Positions 19,001 through 27,347 are shown, numbered from the stretch's first letter. The stretch is 64,000 nucleotides of DNA from Allocoleopsis franciscana PCC 7113 (GCF_000317515.1 NC_019738.1:3312001-3376000), one strand, 5' to 3'. Numbers and translations are program-made. The notes: a model not told the origin generated them from the sequence alone.

Positions 19001-19175
19001 TAGAGCCGATGACCAGATTCTGTTGTTGGGAAACTAAATAGCTACGCACTCGCTCCAGTACACGGCGTTCTCTAGCGACATCACCGGGCTTAGACCAGGG
19101 AAGACGGGTCTCAGCTTTAGGGAGGATGCTGTCAAGATCAGCGATCAGAGATTGAATATCCTTCAAAGAAGTCAC
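16068..19175 (-). CDS. Large acidic protein with N-terminal coiled coils
   Basis: A 1035-residue protein with no signal peptide or membrane span. The first 50 residues are a conserved-looking helical cap (SLIADLDSILPKAETRLPW, then ARERRVLERVRSYL). Residues about 75-290 are Gln/Glu-rich helices with heptad-like spacing, including VLRQQREALVQEIQQLEHQR. From about 295 to the end the chain is very acidic and rich in Asp, Glu, Ser, Pro and Thr, so it is probably disordered. Short degenerate repeats of the type ALELD, SEDWE and EEFV occur there. I do not recognise the family. Its downstream neighbour is an actin/Hsp70-fold ATPase, which suggests a scaffold-plus-ATPase pair. Confidence 0.75.
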   Translation of the reverse strand: MTSLKDIQSLIADLDSILPKAETRLPWSKPGDVARERRVLERVRSYLVSQQQNLVIGSKQSPVPTTPAQPEAVVQQIVQAVTQEMSFLRADIMQPLQADLDVLRQQREALVQEIQQLEHQRRQIDSINQRSTPQQQMISELSQGVIDRCTASLTQHLAQILANFERRVINAESPQRLLDTSVVPQWAIAPATAEQNPMEGVMQAQASQEQLRQLQKNSDQWLTTLEANQRAIFETLSQDLQAYQTSLSQGLERMHSLGSQSEMVFTAWVNRTLEALARETSAPLSSSVPPSDLASPTQATGIRATTPETQPSDPLPVAEQEPRSVQPETAKEEDSSPLSTDDPQMMPQADSWQSLRAQPLGRSHPDTSESPSPDKALENLISEDWEIVEGLDTENLDLERGENDPLETFIQLDINEQGFFSSQDVVNTPNALDDPQADFLLNWLNERQQSDSDLPADAVTELDKTEVAAELTLSLDRRRQEIDELYQSLFGTEALTDTSHLNESDLVEGEADASEPIAASQEGEAITDHHSINTDSVMPLPAQVEDVLFAGLGMDSAAEPAHPASLSSPTQPAIEAVGELAPSWEAVLFEEPAPHTPNQTARGQDAQLSSNTDDSLLHRIGINEQEDIETIGALTDLFEEMGLNPPATATEATENHSMPMPAPPQSECSTPDPEASLAEDHYITASPEEDLLETASLESDPDRAICLDPNTLQQLQQDLYSFETSFEQNAPRQEEQSWLSYDLEESTSAPETVPDDEHNQPFFMPPQESLAEDWEEFVIQHWITRHELDDEAISTAPELVASDFDPDLFPSEALELDQESTIQRREATSEEFVPPSELIQPGDAPTYFAVEEENLVDEMRWDEPTDSMTEEALMAQWDAVASCPAPELELDSDFFTQDALDTDLEGEGSSMMPGALRDEEHSESSNPTPDLLLPQDVLAHDLEPLPKDEVDLGQHKTEHLEQSTPEDQLLPPQEQVPPPAQGLTEDMPSENLTPEEQASGEANFEVNFPETEASNSEPSDNPQKMNPSSDSDAQP

Positions 19176-19756
19176 GGTGAAACCCTTGACGAGAATAAGT
19201 TCACAGATACAGGAGCGAGTATGATTCCCCTGTCTTTCATGTTAAATAAACAGGAGCAACGAACGCTATGGGGATGGTTGGAACTGAGGAACTCAGATTT
19301 AAAGCGGCAATGCGGGGCAGAAAAATCCTTTTACCCGTTTTTCTATTAAAATCCGGTCATTTAAAAAAATTGAGCAATACTCGACTTCCTGGTAATCATC
19401 ATAAACTCATTACGGCTTCTACTTAATGGATTAACCCAGAGGCTCCCTGACACCATTGGAAATTTTGGAGGTCGATCAATATAGAGGATAATAATGGACA
19501 CATGACTCGAAAAGTGCCTTAAACTCTGACAGAATTAACCATTGCAGGCACCTCCCTTAGGGGTAGAGCCGTCCTGTGTTAGGAAATAACCTCTACTGGT
19601 GTCATTGTGGCTTGTCTAGAAAGATTGGTGAGGTGCCTGAACCCAAATGTTCTATTGCGATTGCTTTGGTTAAATATCCGAACAGCCTCCTGCTTCAATT
19701 TAGAGGACAGCTGAGAATTTATCTGTCCACCGCGTTTACAATGTGCTCGTGATTTC
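19176..19756. other. Intergenic region between divergent units
   Basis: About 580 bases separate the divergent acidic-protein gene and the Crp/Fnr gene, so promoters for both must lie here. The only structure I see is the nested inverted repeat at 19545-19639. A short plus-strand frame at 19152-19349 overlaps the opposite gene start and is not supported. Confidence 0.5.
19545..19639 (+). ncRNA. Candidate structured RNA or leader upstream of the Crp/Fnr gene
   Basis: A perfect 10-base inverted repeat (CAGGCACCTC at 19545-19554 and GAGGTGCCTG at 19630-19639) closes a 75-base interior that itself contains a hairpin with GTAGAG at 19563-19568 and CTCTAC at 19591-19596. The region ends about 118 bases before the Crp/Fnr start codon. 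It could be a small RNA, a 5' leader element, or a site for a dimeric regulator. No Rfam family is recognised, and the strand is assumed from the downstream gene. Confidence 0.35.
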
Positions 19757-20464
19757 ATGGAAGACCGTTACAACTCACACGAAATGAACTCAAATGTTAA
19801 TGAGTTGATTTGCGCGGCACCTTTTTTTGCTGGCTTACCAGAGGCTACTGTGGAGCAATCCACTGCTCACGTTGTCACCCGTAGCCATCCTGCCAATCGA
19901 GTAATCTTGTTGGAAAATGACTGGGGTGGCTCTGTCTACTTCATTTTGGAAGGATGGGCAAAGATTCGCACCTACAACCTTGACGGCAAAGAGGTGACCC
20001 TCAACATCTTAGGAAAAGGAGAACTTTTTGGCGAAATGGCGGCGCTGGATGAGGTGCCGCGTTCAACAGATGTGATTACCCTAACTCCCACTACGATTGG
20101 CAGTATTCCAGCTCAGGATTTTGTCCAGCTAGTCCATAGTGAACCCTTAGCCGGTGTCCGCTTATCTCAGCTGCTGGCAAAACGTCTGCGTCAAGTCAAT
20201 CGGCGTCTCCGCTTACGGGAGTCGGATAGTACGTCGAGAGTGGCAGATACGTTATTGTTTTTAGCAGAAGGACAAGGGAAATTGAAACAAGAAGGAACTG
20301 AAATTCCCAACCTACCCCATCGAGAGTTGAGTAGCCTCAGTGGGTTGGCGCGGGAGACGGTGACACGAGTGTTGACCAAACTCGAAAAGAAGGGGTTAAT
20401 TAAGCGTGATAACGACATCATGTATATCCCGGATGTAGGGGCATTGGAAAAGATCATTGCCTAA
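19757..20464 (+). CDS. Crp/Fnr family transcriptional regulator
   Basis: A 235-residue regulator. Residues about 18-130 form the cyclic-nucleotide-binding-type jelly roll (LENDWGGSVYFILEGWAKI, then ILGKGELFGEMAALD); the PRSTDV segment after it occupies the phosphate-binding-cassette position with Arg and Ser, so an effector may bind. The C-terminal 70 residues are a Crp-type winged helix (LPHRELSSLSGLARETVTRV, then LEKKGLIK). There is no N-terminal cysteine cluster, so it is not an FNR-type iron-sulphur sensor. An alternative start nine residues on (MNSNVNELI) is possible; neither has a clear ribosome-binding site. A structured element lies upstream, and a universal-stress-protein gene lies downstream. 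Confidence 0.9.
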   Translation: MEDRYNSHEMNSNVNELICAAPFFAGLPEATVEQSTAHVVTRSHPANRVILLENDWGGSVYFILEGWAKIRTYNLDGKEVTLNILGKGELFGEMAALDEVPRSTDVITLTPTTIGSIPAQDFVQLVHSEPLAGVRLSQLLAKRLRQVNRRLRLRESDSTSRVADTLLFLAEGQGKLKQEGTEIPNLPHRELSSLSGLARETVTRVLTKLEKKGLIKRDNDIMYIPDVGALEKIIA

Positions 20465-20633
20465 CACAACCGTCGTGACTTGTCCAAAATGACGAAACCA
20501 CTTCTTTGGGTGGAGGGTGAGCCTTGACCACCCTACGATTAAATTGAAAGCACAAGGACGTTATTTTTGGACAAGCTATCAGGGCGTCGAGCACCAATAT
20601 TTCTGGAACACCCTGCACTCACTGGAAGACGTT

Positions 20634-21155
20634 ATGAGTTTTAAGAAAATCCTGGTTGCGATTAATCATTCGCCGCTAAGCCCCCATATCTTTAGGGCGG
20701 CGATGGAACTCGCCCAACCCAATCACGCCGCACTCAGGCTGATTCACTGCATTGCCACCGAGATGATCGCTGAACCCACGGTTCCGATGTCCTACGATCC
20801 GGGTTTACAGCCAACCCAGGCGATGGGTGGCTACCAAACTCAACAACTTCTGATGGAACAGCAGATTGAGTCGGCACAGGCGTTACTGGATCGCTATCGT
20901 CAAACAGCATTAAACCAAGCTGTAATCATAGAGGCTGATTATCACGTTGGGGAAGCGGGGCATCTCCTGTGTCAAGTTGCTAAAGATTGGCAGGCCGATT
21001 TAATTGTGGTCGGGCGTCGGGGTCTTTCAGGATTAGCAGAAGCGTTACTGGGAAGCGTGAGTAACCACGTGGTACACCATGCTCCTTGCTCGGTGTTGGT
21101 GATTCAAGAAATAGAGTCTGCAATTGATGGGGAGGTTGTCACCGATCTGGCGTAA
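20634..21155 (+). CDS. Universal stress protein (UspA family)
   Basis: A 173-residue Usp domain. I take the ATG at 20634, giving MSFKKILVAINHSPLS, because this is the invariant first strand of the family; the 39 residues readable upstream do not resemble Usp. The ATP-binding signature GRRGLSGLAEALLGSVSNHV fits the G-x2-G-x9-G-[ST] pattern, followed by HHAPCSVLVI. Members of this ATP-binding class respond to starvation and other stresses by unclear means. It lies 169 bases downstream of the Crp/Fnr regulator on the same strand, which may control it. Confidence 0.9.
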   Translation: MSFKKILVAINHSPLSPHIFRAAMELAQPNHAALRLIHCIATEMIAEPTVPMSYDPGLQPTQAMGGYQTQQLLMEQQIESAQALLDRYRQTALNQAVIIEADYHVGEAGHLLCQVAKDWQADLIVVGRRGLSGLAEALLGSVSNHVVHHAPCSVLVIQEIESAIDGEVVTDLA

Positions 21156-21258
21156 GTGGAACCTTCTGTGACCCCAAGTTACCAAGGGTAAGCCGCAATG
21201 GGAAACCAATCACCCATGATTTAAGACTATGGCTAATGACTAATGGCACTAAATTGGC

Positions 21259-22161
21259 ATGAGCGATCCTTTTGATAATGCCCCAGCGTCCCGTCCCGAT
21301 CCTTCGGAGGAAACCAAGAACAAGCCTTTAAAATCGGAAGCGGAACCCTTAAGCGGCAATTCTAACTCAGCCGATGAAGCTGAGCAAAGCACCTTACCCA
21401 ATACGGCAATAAGCCAAACCGATGAGTTTTCCCAGTCACAGGCGAGTGAGATGTCGATAGACGAAGATTATTTGATCGACTCTCCAGAAGAAGCCACTTT
21501 TCCTCCCAAATATGCCCAGCAAGAGCGCTCCCAAGTTGTCCCAAAAGCGCCTCTGGCGATGGTGGAAACCGCGTTTCTAGCCAGTGCCGCTAGCTTAATC
21601 TGGCTGATTAATTATTACTTTCCCTTGGGGCCAGTGCTGCGGATGTTTTTCCCCATACCGATCGCCTTAGTCTATCTTAGGTGGGGAAACCGAGCCTCTT
21701 GGATGGCGGCAATTGTTTCGGGGTTATTGCTCTCCGTCCTGATGGGGCCAACCCGTAGCATTTTGTTTGTCATCCCCTATGGCTTGATGGGGGTGCAGTT
21801 GGGAGCGATGTGGAGACGCCAATCTAACTGGCTGTTTTCCATCCTGACAGGAGGGCTGCTGGGGACATTAGGCTTCTTTTTCCGGTTTTGGTTGCTCTCC
21901 CTGCTCTTAGGAGAAGACCTGTGGGTTTACGTGATGACTCAGATTACCCAGTTGACGGAGTGGGGATTTACCAGATTAGGCTTGCTCGCTCAGCCGAGTC
22001 TAACGCTGATTCAAGCCCTCGCTGTGGTGATGATTATCATCAGTAACTTGGTTTATTTATTCGTTGTCCATCTTGTGGCTTTACTCCTGCTCGATCGCTT
22101 AGGTAACCCCATTCCCCGACCCCCAAACTGGGTTCAAGTGTTGCTGGATTACGAGGGCTGA
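21259..22161 (+). CDS. DUF2232 family multi-pass membrane protein
   Basis: A 300-residue protein with an acidic, Ser/Glu-rich cytoplasmic N-terminal tail (about 1-92) and then six to eight hydrophobic spans. The membrane part carries the DUF2232 pattern: LRMFFPIPIALVYLRWG, VLMGPTRSILFVIPYG, LGFFFRFWL and a C-terminal IISNLVYLFVVHLVALLLLD. This fold resembles energy-coupling or S-component-like membrane proteins, but the substrate is unknown. It is a single gene; the C-terminal NPIPRPPNWV segment is typical of cyanobacterial members. The family assignment is good, the function open. Confidence 0.85.
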   Translation: MSDPFDNAPASRPDPSEETKNKPLKSEAEPLSGNSNSADEAEQSTLPNTAISQTDEFSQSQASEMSIDEDYLIDSPEEATFPPKYAQQERSQVVPKAPLAMVETAFLASAASLIWLINYYFPLGPVLRMFFPIPIALVYLRWGNRASWMAAIVSGLLLSVLMGPTRSILFVIPYGLMGVQLGAMWRRQSNWLFSILTGGLLGTLGFFFRFWLLSLLLGEDLWVYVMTQITQLTEWGFTRLGLLAQPSLTLIQALAVVMIIISNLVYLFVVHLVALLLLDRLGNPIPRPPNWVQVLLDYEG

Positions 22162-22176
22162 TACGAAGTTGCGTTC
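22158..22176. repeat. Dispersed 19-mer CTGATACGAAGTTGCGTTC, copy 1
   Basis: The same 19 bases occur at 56001-56019, and diverged versions at about 36688 and within 62031-62132. Here the repeat overlaps the stop codon of the DUF2232 gene. It is probably an end sequence of a short mobile repeat. Confidence 0.6.
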
Positions 22177-22187
22177 ACAGGGGATAG

Positions 22188-22264
22188 AGCGGGGGTGCGG
22201 GGGTGCGGGGGTGCGGGGGTGCTGAGGTGCGGGGGTGCTGAGGTGCGGGGGTGCTGAGGTGCTG
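22188..22264. repeat. GC-rich tandem repeat
   Basis: Roughly ten units of GGGGTGC or GAGGTGCT follow each other between the DUF2232 and CobT-like genes. The plus strand has many runs of four or five G, so quadruplex formation is conceivable. It is non-coding. Confidence 0.75.
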
Positions 22265-22396
22265 AGGAGCTTATACGAAGACGGGGAACGAAGGGAAAAG
22301 TCTGCTATCTTTAACTGCAACTTGGTAAGAGAAGAGTTGCAGGTTGCAGGTTAGAACACTAGCTTGAACTTTCTAACCGTCCAACATCTAAACTAA

Positions 22397-23587
22397 ATGA
22401 TCCGAATTTATACCCAAATTCCTCAGGGAAATCAATGGTTGCAGCAGTATCAGGGACGCCGCCCCATACTCGCTTGTATTTTAGGCTTTACTGCCACCGC
22501 TTTGATCCCCGGTATTTCAGCCGCCGGTGCAACACCAGAGGATAGGCGATATACTGCGATCGCAGATGCAGAATTTTTGGTCAATGGTGTCACACCCCAG
22601 CCTCAATATCCTCTCCCTCCCCTAACCGCTGGAGCCTCCCCTGTCTTGATTTCCCGTGCGGTGGTTGAGGCATTGGAGCTTCCTGTCTATCTGTTCAATG
22701 CGGGTTTACCCCAACCTCCCGCCGTACCCGCCATTGACTTAGGGGGAGTTCCAGCCAAATGTCTGAGTTCTGGGGATGCTCTCCCCCTCGGCACGGTAAA
22801 GCATCTGTTTGAGCAAGGCTTAAAATGGGGGCAAAAGCTGGCAGACGTGACGGATGGAGGGTATCTGATTCTCAGCGAGTGTGTAGTGGGAGGAACCACA
22901 ACAGCTCTGAGTATCCTCACTGGTTTAGGGATTAGGGCAGATGGCAAGGTCAACAGCAGCCACCCCACTTGCAATCATGCCCAAAAGTGGCAAATTGTAC
23001 ACCAGGGGTTGCGACGCGCAGGGCTGGAAAGTGACCCATTCCAGTTAGTAGCGGCAGTAGGAGACCCCATGCAAATTGCCGCAGCCGGGATGGTGATTGC
23101 GGCGACACGTCGCTGTGGTGTATTGCTTGCGGGTGGTACACAAATGCTAGCCGTTTATGCTCTAGCGCAGGCGTTAAGCCAGCAGCCAACTTCAGACCTT
23201 GCAGTTCCACCTCCCAGCTCCGAAACAGGCATGGGGGAAGGGGAGACGGGGAAAGAAGGCTTTCTCCCATCGTCTAATCCCCCAATTACCCCATTGATCT
23301 GGCAACCCGAACGAATTGTCGTGGGAACAACTCGTTGGGTTGCGGAAGACCCCACAGGTGACACGGTTGGATTAGCACGAGACATTGGTGGGGTACCGCT
23401 TTTGGCAACACAGCTCAGTTTTGCTACGTCTCGCTATCCACAGCTACAAGCTTATGAACAGGGATATGTCAAAGAAGGTGTGGGAGCAGGGGGATGTGCG
23501 ATCGCAATCCATCTTTACCAAGGCTGGAATACTGTGCAATTACTTCAAGCGATTGAAGCCTTAGTAGAGCGATACTGCCGAAGTTAA
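22397..23587 (+). CDS. CobT-like nicotinate-nucleotide phosphoribosyltransferase family protein (TIGR00303 type)
   Basis: A 396-residue protein of the cyanobacterial and archaeal branch related to CobT, the enzyme that activates the lower cobamide base with nicotinate mononucleotide. Features: LACILGFTATALIPGISAAG near residue 26, the TDGGYLILSECVVGGTTTAL segment with the family E-x-x-x-G-G-T-T-T motif near residue 160, and MVIAATRRCGVLLAGGTQM near 235. A Ser/Pro/Glu-rich insertion at about 270-295 is not part of the core. Most cyanobacteria make pseudocobalamin, and this branch is a candidate for the activation step, but the biochemistry has to be inferred. No other cobamide gene lies in the window. 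Confidence 0.82.
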   Translation: MIRIYTQIPQGNQWLQQYQGRRPILACILGFTATALIPGISAAGATPEDRRYTAIADAEFLVNGVTPQPQYPLPPLTAGASPVLISRAVVEALELPVYLFNAGLPQPPAVPAIDLGGVPAKCLSSGDALPLGTVKHLFEQGLKWGQKLADVTDGGYLILSECVVGGTTTALSILTGLGIRADGKVNSSHPTCNHAQKWQIVHQGLRRAGLESDPFQLVAAVGDPMQIAAAGMVIAATRRCGVLLAGGTQMLAVYALAQALSQQPTSDLAVPPPSSETGMGEGETGKEGFLPSSNPPITPLIWQPERIVVGTTRWVAEDPTGDTVGLARDIGGVPLLATQLSFATSRYPQLQAYEQGYVKEGVGAGGCAIAIHLYQGWNTVQLLQAIEALVERYCRS

Positions 23588-23872
23588 TACTATTGTGTCG
23601 AAGTGAGTGAAAGTAGTGTGACAAGAACCCCATCAAGGAAGACCCGATGCACTAGTACAACGCCGGGTTTTTGTCCCCGTTCAAGTACACTTCACTTTAG
23701 TTCTAGCTATACAGTTACAGTTGCACCCGTCCTCAATCCTACCAAAGATGATTTGGCTATATTGGCGTACAGATACTACACTAACTTGAGATTAATCTTC
23801 TTTATAGACAAGTAACGCTGTACCCTTTCAGGTCGTCTGAGGATTGTTGTTAAAAGCTCCTCAATGGGGGAG

Positions 23873-24253
23873 TTAAGAATGGATTCTGCGAGCGAGTAGC
23901 TGTTCTTCTAAAGCTGCAATGCGATTATACGCGGCTGTCAGTTGAGCGGTCAGGCGTTGGACTTGAATGTCGGCAGACAGCGCATTCTCACTGTTTTGAT
24001 GAGAATTGGTAAACTCGCTTTTGCCATCAATCAGAACGTCTTTATGTTCCATGACTGAGTCAAGAAGACTTGGACTTTGATAGCCATGCGACCTGAACTG
24101 TCCTGCTGACGAAAAAGGATTCGTTTCCTGACGTGGCATCTGTTTGATTTCAGTCAGAGAGTCTGAGACTTTGCAACTCAGCTGATCAATCATTTGGTAG
24201 AGTGCATCGATTTTATGACTCAGGGCGACGATTTGCTTTTGAACGGCATCCAT
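23873..24253 (-). CDS. Small coiled-coil protein, hypothetical
   Basis: A 126-residue protein with two helical coiled-coil segments: residues 1-35 (QKQIVALSHKIDALYQMIDQ) and 92-122 (VQRLTAQLTAAYNRIAALEE), joined by a Ser/Asn-rich flexible middle. No membrane span or known domain. It stands alone on the minus strand between plus-strand genes. A structural or adaptor role would fit but is only a guess. Codon use is normal for the window, so I regard it as a real gene. Confidence 0.65.
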   Translation of the reverse strand: MDAVQKQIVALSHKIDALYQMIDQLSCKVSDSLTEIKQMPRQETNPFSSAGQFRSHGYQSPSLLDSVMEHKDVLIDGKSEFTNSHQNSENALSADIQVQRLTAQLTAAYNRIAALEEQLLARRIHS

Positions 24254-24728
24254 GCGATTTCCTAGTGTCCGAAATGGGATTCACTTTTATGCTATTAAAT
24301 TTATGGCGAAATTGGCCTTGATTGCTGATTGATTTAACTATTGTAAAAAATGAGCGGCTCAAACCGTGGACTCATTTGTGCAAGGGAATTTTAAGAAAAA
24401 TTGACGATTCCTCTAACCAGCAAATATACTTGATTCTATTTGTGATCGCTGACCTGTGCCAAATTTATTGTACTCATCATGTAACAACCCCAAAGGCAAA
24501 CAATTCCGAGCATTAGAAATAGCAAAATTGATACCGAAAGCAGAGTGATTTTCCATTGATGTCGAAGCGTAGGATTTCCTCGGCTGTGTAATGTCAATTT
24601 TTAGGCTAAGGAAATTGTTACTCTGTGGAGTTCTCCTGTCTGTCTAAGAGATAACAAAAATTATGCTAATTTGCTTAAATAAGCTTATCCTCCTCTTTTG
24701 AGTACAGATTTAAGCCATTTCCAAAAAT
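24254..24728. other. Intergenic, nothing supported
   Basis: 475 AT-rich bases between divergent genes. A 64-codon frame at 24322-24516 has no ribosome-binding site and no recognisable content. I see no terminator, repeat or RNA. Confidence 0.5.
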
Positions 24729-25373
24729 ATGCTTGATTTTCAGGAATTTTTTACCGCCTGTACGGGTTTATGGAAAACCGAAAGAATTTATCATTCTCTC
24801 ATAGAAGGCCAAGTTGAACGTTCGTTCACAGAATTTCGGGTGGAATCCTTAACGGGTGACCAAAAACAGCAAATTTTGTCTTTATCCTCCCTGGAAGGGA
24901 TGCAATTTGACTTGGCGCAAGTTGAGTCCGGTGAGATTGTCTGTCCAGGGTTTGCGATCGCTTTTGATACCCTCTCAGAAACTGGCGAACAGGTGTCGAT
25001 GAGTCTTAAGGCTCTGTTTATCCCAGATACTTATTTTGATGGAGTCCCAGAAGAAACATCGGCGGCTGTACCACCACTGCCGCTAACGGCTCAAGTTCCC
25101 GCAACCCCAGAGGTGATTAAGGGCTATTATCTACGAGATGAGGGTTACTCCGAACCTGGTGCGGTCAAGAGTCGCTTTACCTATCTGCCCAGTCGTCAAA
25201 CGTTGGAGATGACAACCTACTATCGGCGTTCAGTTGCCATTGATCAAATGCGGCTGGTCGCACCCGATTTACGATTACGCACCATTATCACCTATAAGCG
25301 TCCGGAAACAGGCGAGGCACCCACAGTTATTGACCTTGTGGGCTTTGGTGTTGAACGGCGGCAGGATTTGTAG
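24729..25373 (+). CDS. CpcS/CpcU-type phycobiliprotein chromophore lyase
   Basis: CpcS/CpeS-type lyases attach phycocyanobilin to the Cys-84 type site of phycobiliprotein subunits; some work as CpcS-CpcU heterodimers. The 214-residue protein begins with the family pattern MLDFQEFFTACTGLWKTERI and continues with the lipocalin-like barrel: RSFTEFRVESL, SMSLKALFIPD, KGYYLRDEGYSE and SRFTYLPSRQTLEMTTYYRR. The C-terminal VGFGVERR end also fits. The N-terminal GLWKTERIYH rather than GxWxSxRTxH leans towards CpcU-like members. It lies 76 bases before the solute-binding lipoprotein gene on the same strand, with no obvious functional link. Confidence 0.85.
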   Translation: MLDFQEFFTACTGLWKTERIYHSLIEGQVERSFTEFRVESLTGDQKQQILSLSSLEGMQFDLAQVESGEIVCPGFAIAFDTLSETGEQVSMSLKALFIPDTYFDGVPEETSAAVPPLPLTAQVPATPEVIKGYYLRDEGYSEPGAVKSRFTYLPSRQTLEMTTYYRRSVAIDQMRLVAPDLRLRTIITYKRPETGEAPTVIDLVGFGVERRQDL

Positions 25374-25449
25374 AGTGGAGGAGGGTGCTGATGAGGGAAG
25401 AACCATTCTCTCTCGCCTCTCCTACTGTGTTATCCCTAATTCCTTAATA

Positions 25450-26673
25450 ATGAAGCGACGCTCTTTTTTAGTAAGTGCCAGTGCTCTAGCGCTGGGTCAA
25501 CTGGTGTCTGGGTGTACTCGTGAGCAACCCCAGTCTTTGAACGTGCAGTTGTTGAAAGGTTCAATTCCAGCTCGGATACTGAATGAATTTCGTCAGGAAT
25601 TACAGCTACCTGCTCAGCTTAATTTTGACCCAGCCAATCAGTTAAAAGATTTATTTAAACGACTGCAAACCTGGAAGCAGCTAGCTGAAAAAAAGGACGA
25701 TAGGCAAGGATTTTCCTTACCGTTCGTTGGCAAAAAAACGCCAAAACTTGCGGATTTGGTCACCTTGGGGGATTATTGGCTAGAATCAGCCATTGGGCAA
25801 GGACTGATTAAACCTCTAGAAGTACAAGAGTTAGAGGGATGGAAGAATCTACCGTCTCGTTGGCAGGAGATTGTCACGCGCAATCAGCAAGGGCTACTCG
25901 CTAAGAATGGTCAAGTGTGGGGCGCACCCTACCGTTGGGGTACCACGGTTATTGTCTATCGCCGCGACAAGTTTGAAGAGTTGGGCTGGACACCGAAGGA
26001 TTGGAGCGATTTGTGGCGTCCGGAATTACGCGATCGCATTTCTCTTTTAGATCAGCCTCGCGAAGTGATTGGTCTGACCTTGAAAAAATTGGGGTTTTCC
26101 TACAATCACAAAAATTTGAGTCAGGTACCTAACCTCAAGGAAGAACTGCTGAAGCTGCATCAACAGGTTAAATATTATAGTTCTAACCAATATTTAGAAC
26201 CCTTGCTTTTAGGAGATACTTGGTTAGCGTTGGGTTGGTCTACGGATGTATTATCAGTGCAATCGGGTTATCGCCAAATTGACAGTATCGTGCCCTTATC
26301 GGGAACAGCGCTTTGGGCAGATGTCTGGGTGCAACCAGCCCCCATAGCTGCTAGATCCAATACTGTAAAGACATCGGCTTCTTCAACACCACAACAAGAT
26401 TCCAGCGTCAACATGCCTTTAACAAAGCAATGGATTGAGTTTTGCTGGAAGCCCCTGCCAGCCCAGCAAATTTCTGTCTTGAGCCATGCCGCCTCGCCCA
26501 TGTTTGCCGATGTCGAGCCGACTAAGTTACCGAAAACTCTTCGAGAAAACCGCTTACTTGTACCGGATAGTAAAGTTCTGAAAAAATGTGAATTTCTTGA
26601 ACCTTTGCCACAGGAAATATCTCAAGACTATGAAAAACTGTGGACAGAAATCCGTAATGTTAGGCATAGTTAG
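25450..26673 (+). CDS. Extracellular solute-binding lipoprotein (PotD/spermidine-type), Tat signal
   Basis: I take the ATG at 25450; the sequence readable upstream lies out of frame over the end of the lyase gene. The 407-residue product begins MKRRSFLVSASALALG with a twin-arginine KRRSFL motif and a lipobox LVSGC, so it should be Tat-exported and lipid-anchored. The rest is a type II periplasmic binding fold as in polyamine or iron binding proteins: WGAPYRWGTTVIVYRRDKFE, then DLWRPELRDRISLLDQPREV, then WLALGWSTDVL. No permease or ATPase genes are adjacent. The ligand is unknown; similar cyanobacterial proteins are annotated as polyamine-binding. Confidence 0.85.
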   Translation: MKRRSFLVSASALALGQLVSGCTREQPQSLNVQLLKGSIPARILNEFRQELQLPAQLNFDPANQLKDLFKRLQTWKQLAEKKDDRQGFSLPFVGKKTPKLADLVTLGDYWLESAIGQGLIKPLEVQELEGWKNLPSRWQEIVTRNQQGLLAKNGQVWGAPYRWGTTVIVYRRDKFEELGWTPKDWSDLWRPELRDRISLLDQPREVIGLTLKKLGFSYNHKNLSQVPNLKEELLKLHQQVKYYSSNQYLEPLLLGDTWLALGWSTDVLSVQSGYRQIDSIVPLSGTALWADVWVQPAPIAARSNTVKTSASSTPQQDSSVNMPLTKQWIEFCWKPLPAQQISVLSHAASPMFADVEPTKLPKTLRENRLLVPDSKVLKKCEFLEPLPQEISQDYEKLWTEIRNVRHS

Positions 26674-26688
26674 CAACCCGTTACCAAC

Positions 26689-27261
26689 TTATTTGCTACG
26701 AACAGGTAAACTATCTCTCCCAAAAGAGTCGAATACTTTAAGCTGGCAATCGGGTGGAGTTGTACTGTAATTACAGGTATAGGTGGCTAATAGCCCTGCT
26801 CGCTCGTTAAATACCCGGACATTATACTGATAATCTCTGGCAGCAGCCCCAAATCGGCTCAAGAAACTGTATCGTCCTAAATAATCGAGAATACTCCAGA
26901 GTTGGCGGTTGACCACCAAATCTACTCTCTTCTTGCCGCGATAAGCAATCCAATTTTGAATCAGTTTGCCATCAAATTCATCAAACTGTTCTTCTGCCCA
27001 CCACAGACTAGGGTTCGTTAAACTTGTGGGCGAGATGGTATTGGCTGTTACCCAATCACTGGATGGGGGTAGAGTCGTCTCGTCTAGAAGTTTTGTCTCT
27101 AGGGGTTCGAAGGAGGGAGTTGGTATCGATGATGTTTGTGCCCATGTTGACTGAGGCATCAAAAGTGCGAGAGCAGTGAATAGCAGGCACACTCCAGAAA
27201 CCTGCTGACTTAATTTTGAGGCAAAATCCCGACTCTTGATGCGAACAGTGGAAGCCGTCAT
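26689..27261 (-). CDS. Secreted hypothetical protein, 190 aa
   Basis: A signal peptide is clear: a basic start, then CLLFTALALLMPQSTWA followed by a cleavage site after AQ. The mature part has a Pro/Thr-rich section to about residue 85, then a conserved-looking domain with WWAEEQFDEF, LIQNWIAYRGKKRVDLVVNR and WSILDYLGRYSFLSRFG, ending with two cysteines (CNYSTTPPDC) that could form a disulphide. I do not recognise a named family, but the layout resembles a cyanobacterial periplasmic protein. It converges with the binding-protein gene, 15 bases away. Confidence 0.72.
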   Translation of the reverse strand: MTASTVRIKSRDFASKLSQQVSGVCLLFTALALLMPQSTWAQTSSIPTPSFEPLETKLLDETTLPPSSDWVTANTISPTSLTNPSLWWAEEQFDEFDGKLIQNWIAYRGKKRVDLVVNRQLWSILDYLGRYSFLSRFGAAARDYQYNVRVFNERAGLLATYTCNYSTTPPDCQLKVFDSFGRDSLPVRSK

Positions 27262-27347
27262 GTCTTATTGTCTTGACAGTTTTACTTCTTTATGCATGAC
27301 TAAGTAACACTTCAATGGTTCCCTTATCTCTCATGGGTTCTACCGAT

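Noticed and set aside
25234-25449. N-terminal extension of the solute-binding protein
   Set aside because: The extra 72 residues overlap the lyase gene out of frame and come before a clear Tat lipoprotein signal, so the start at 25450 is the real one.
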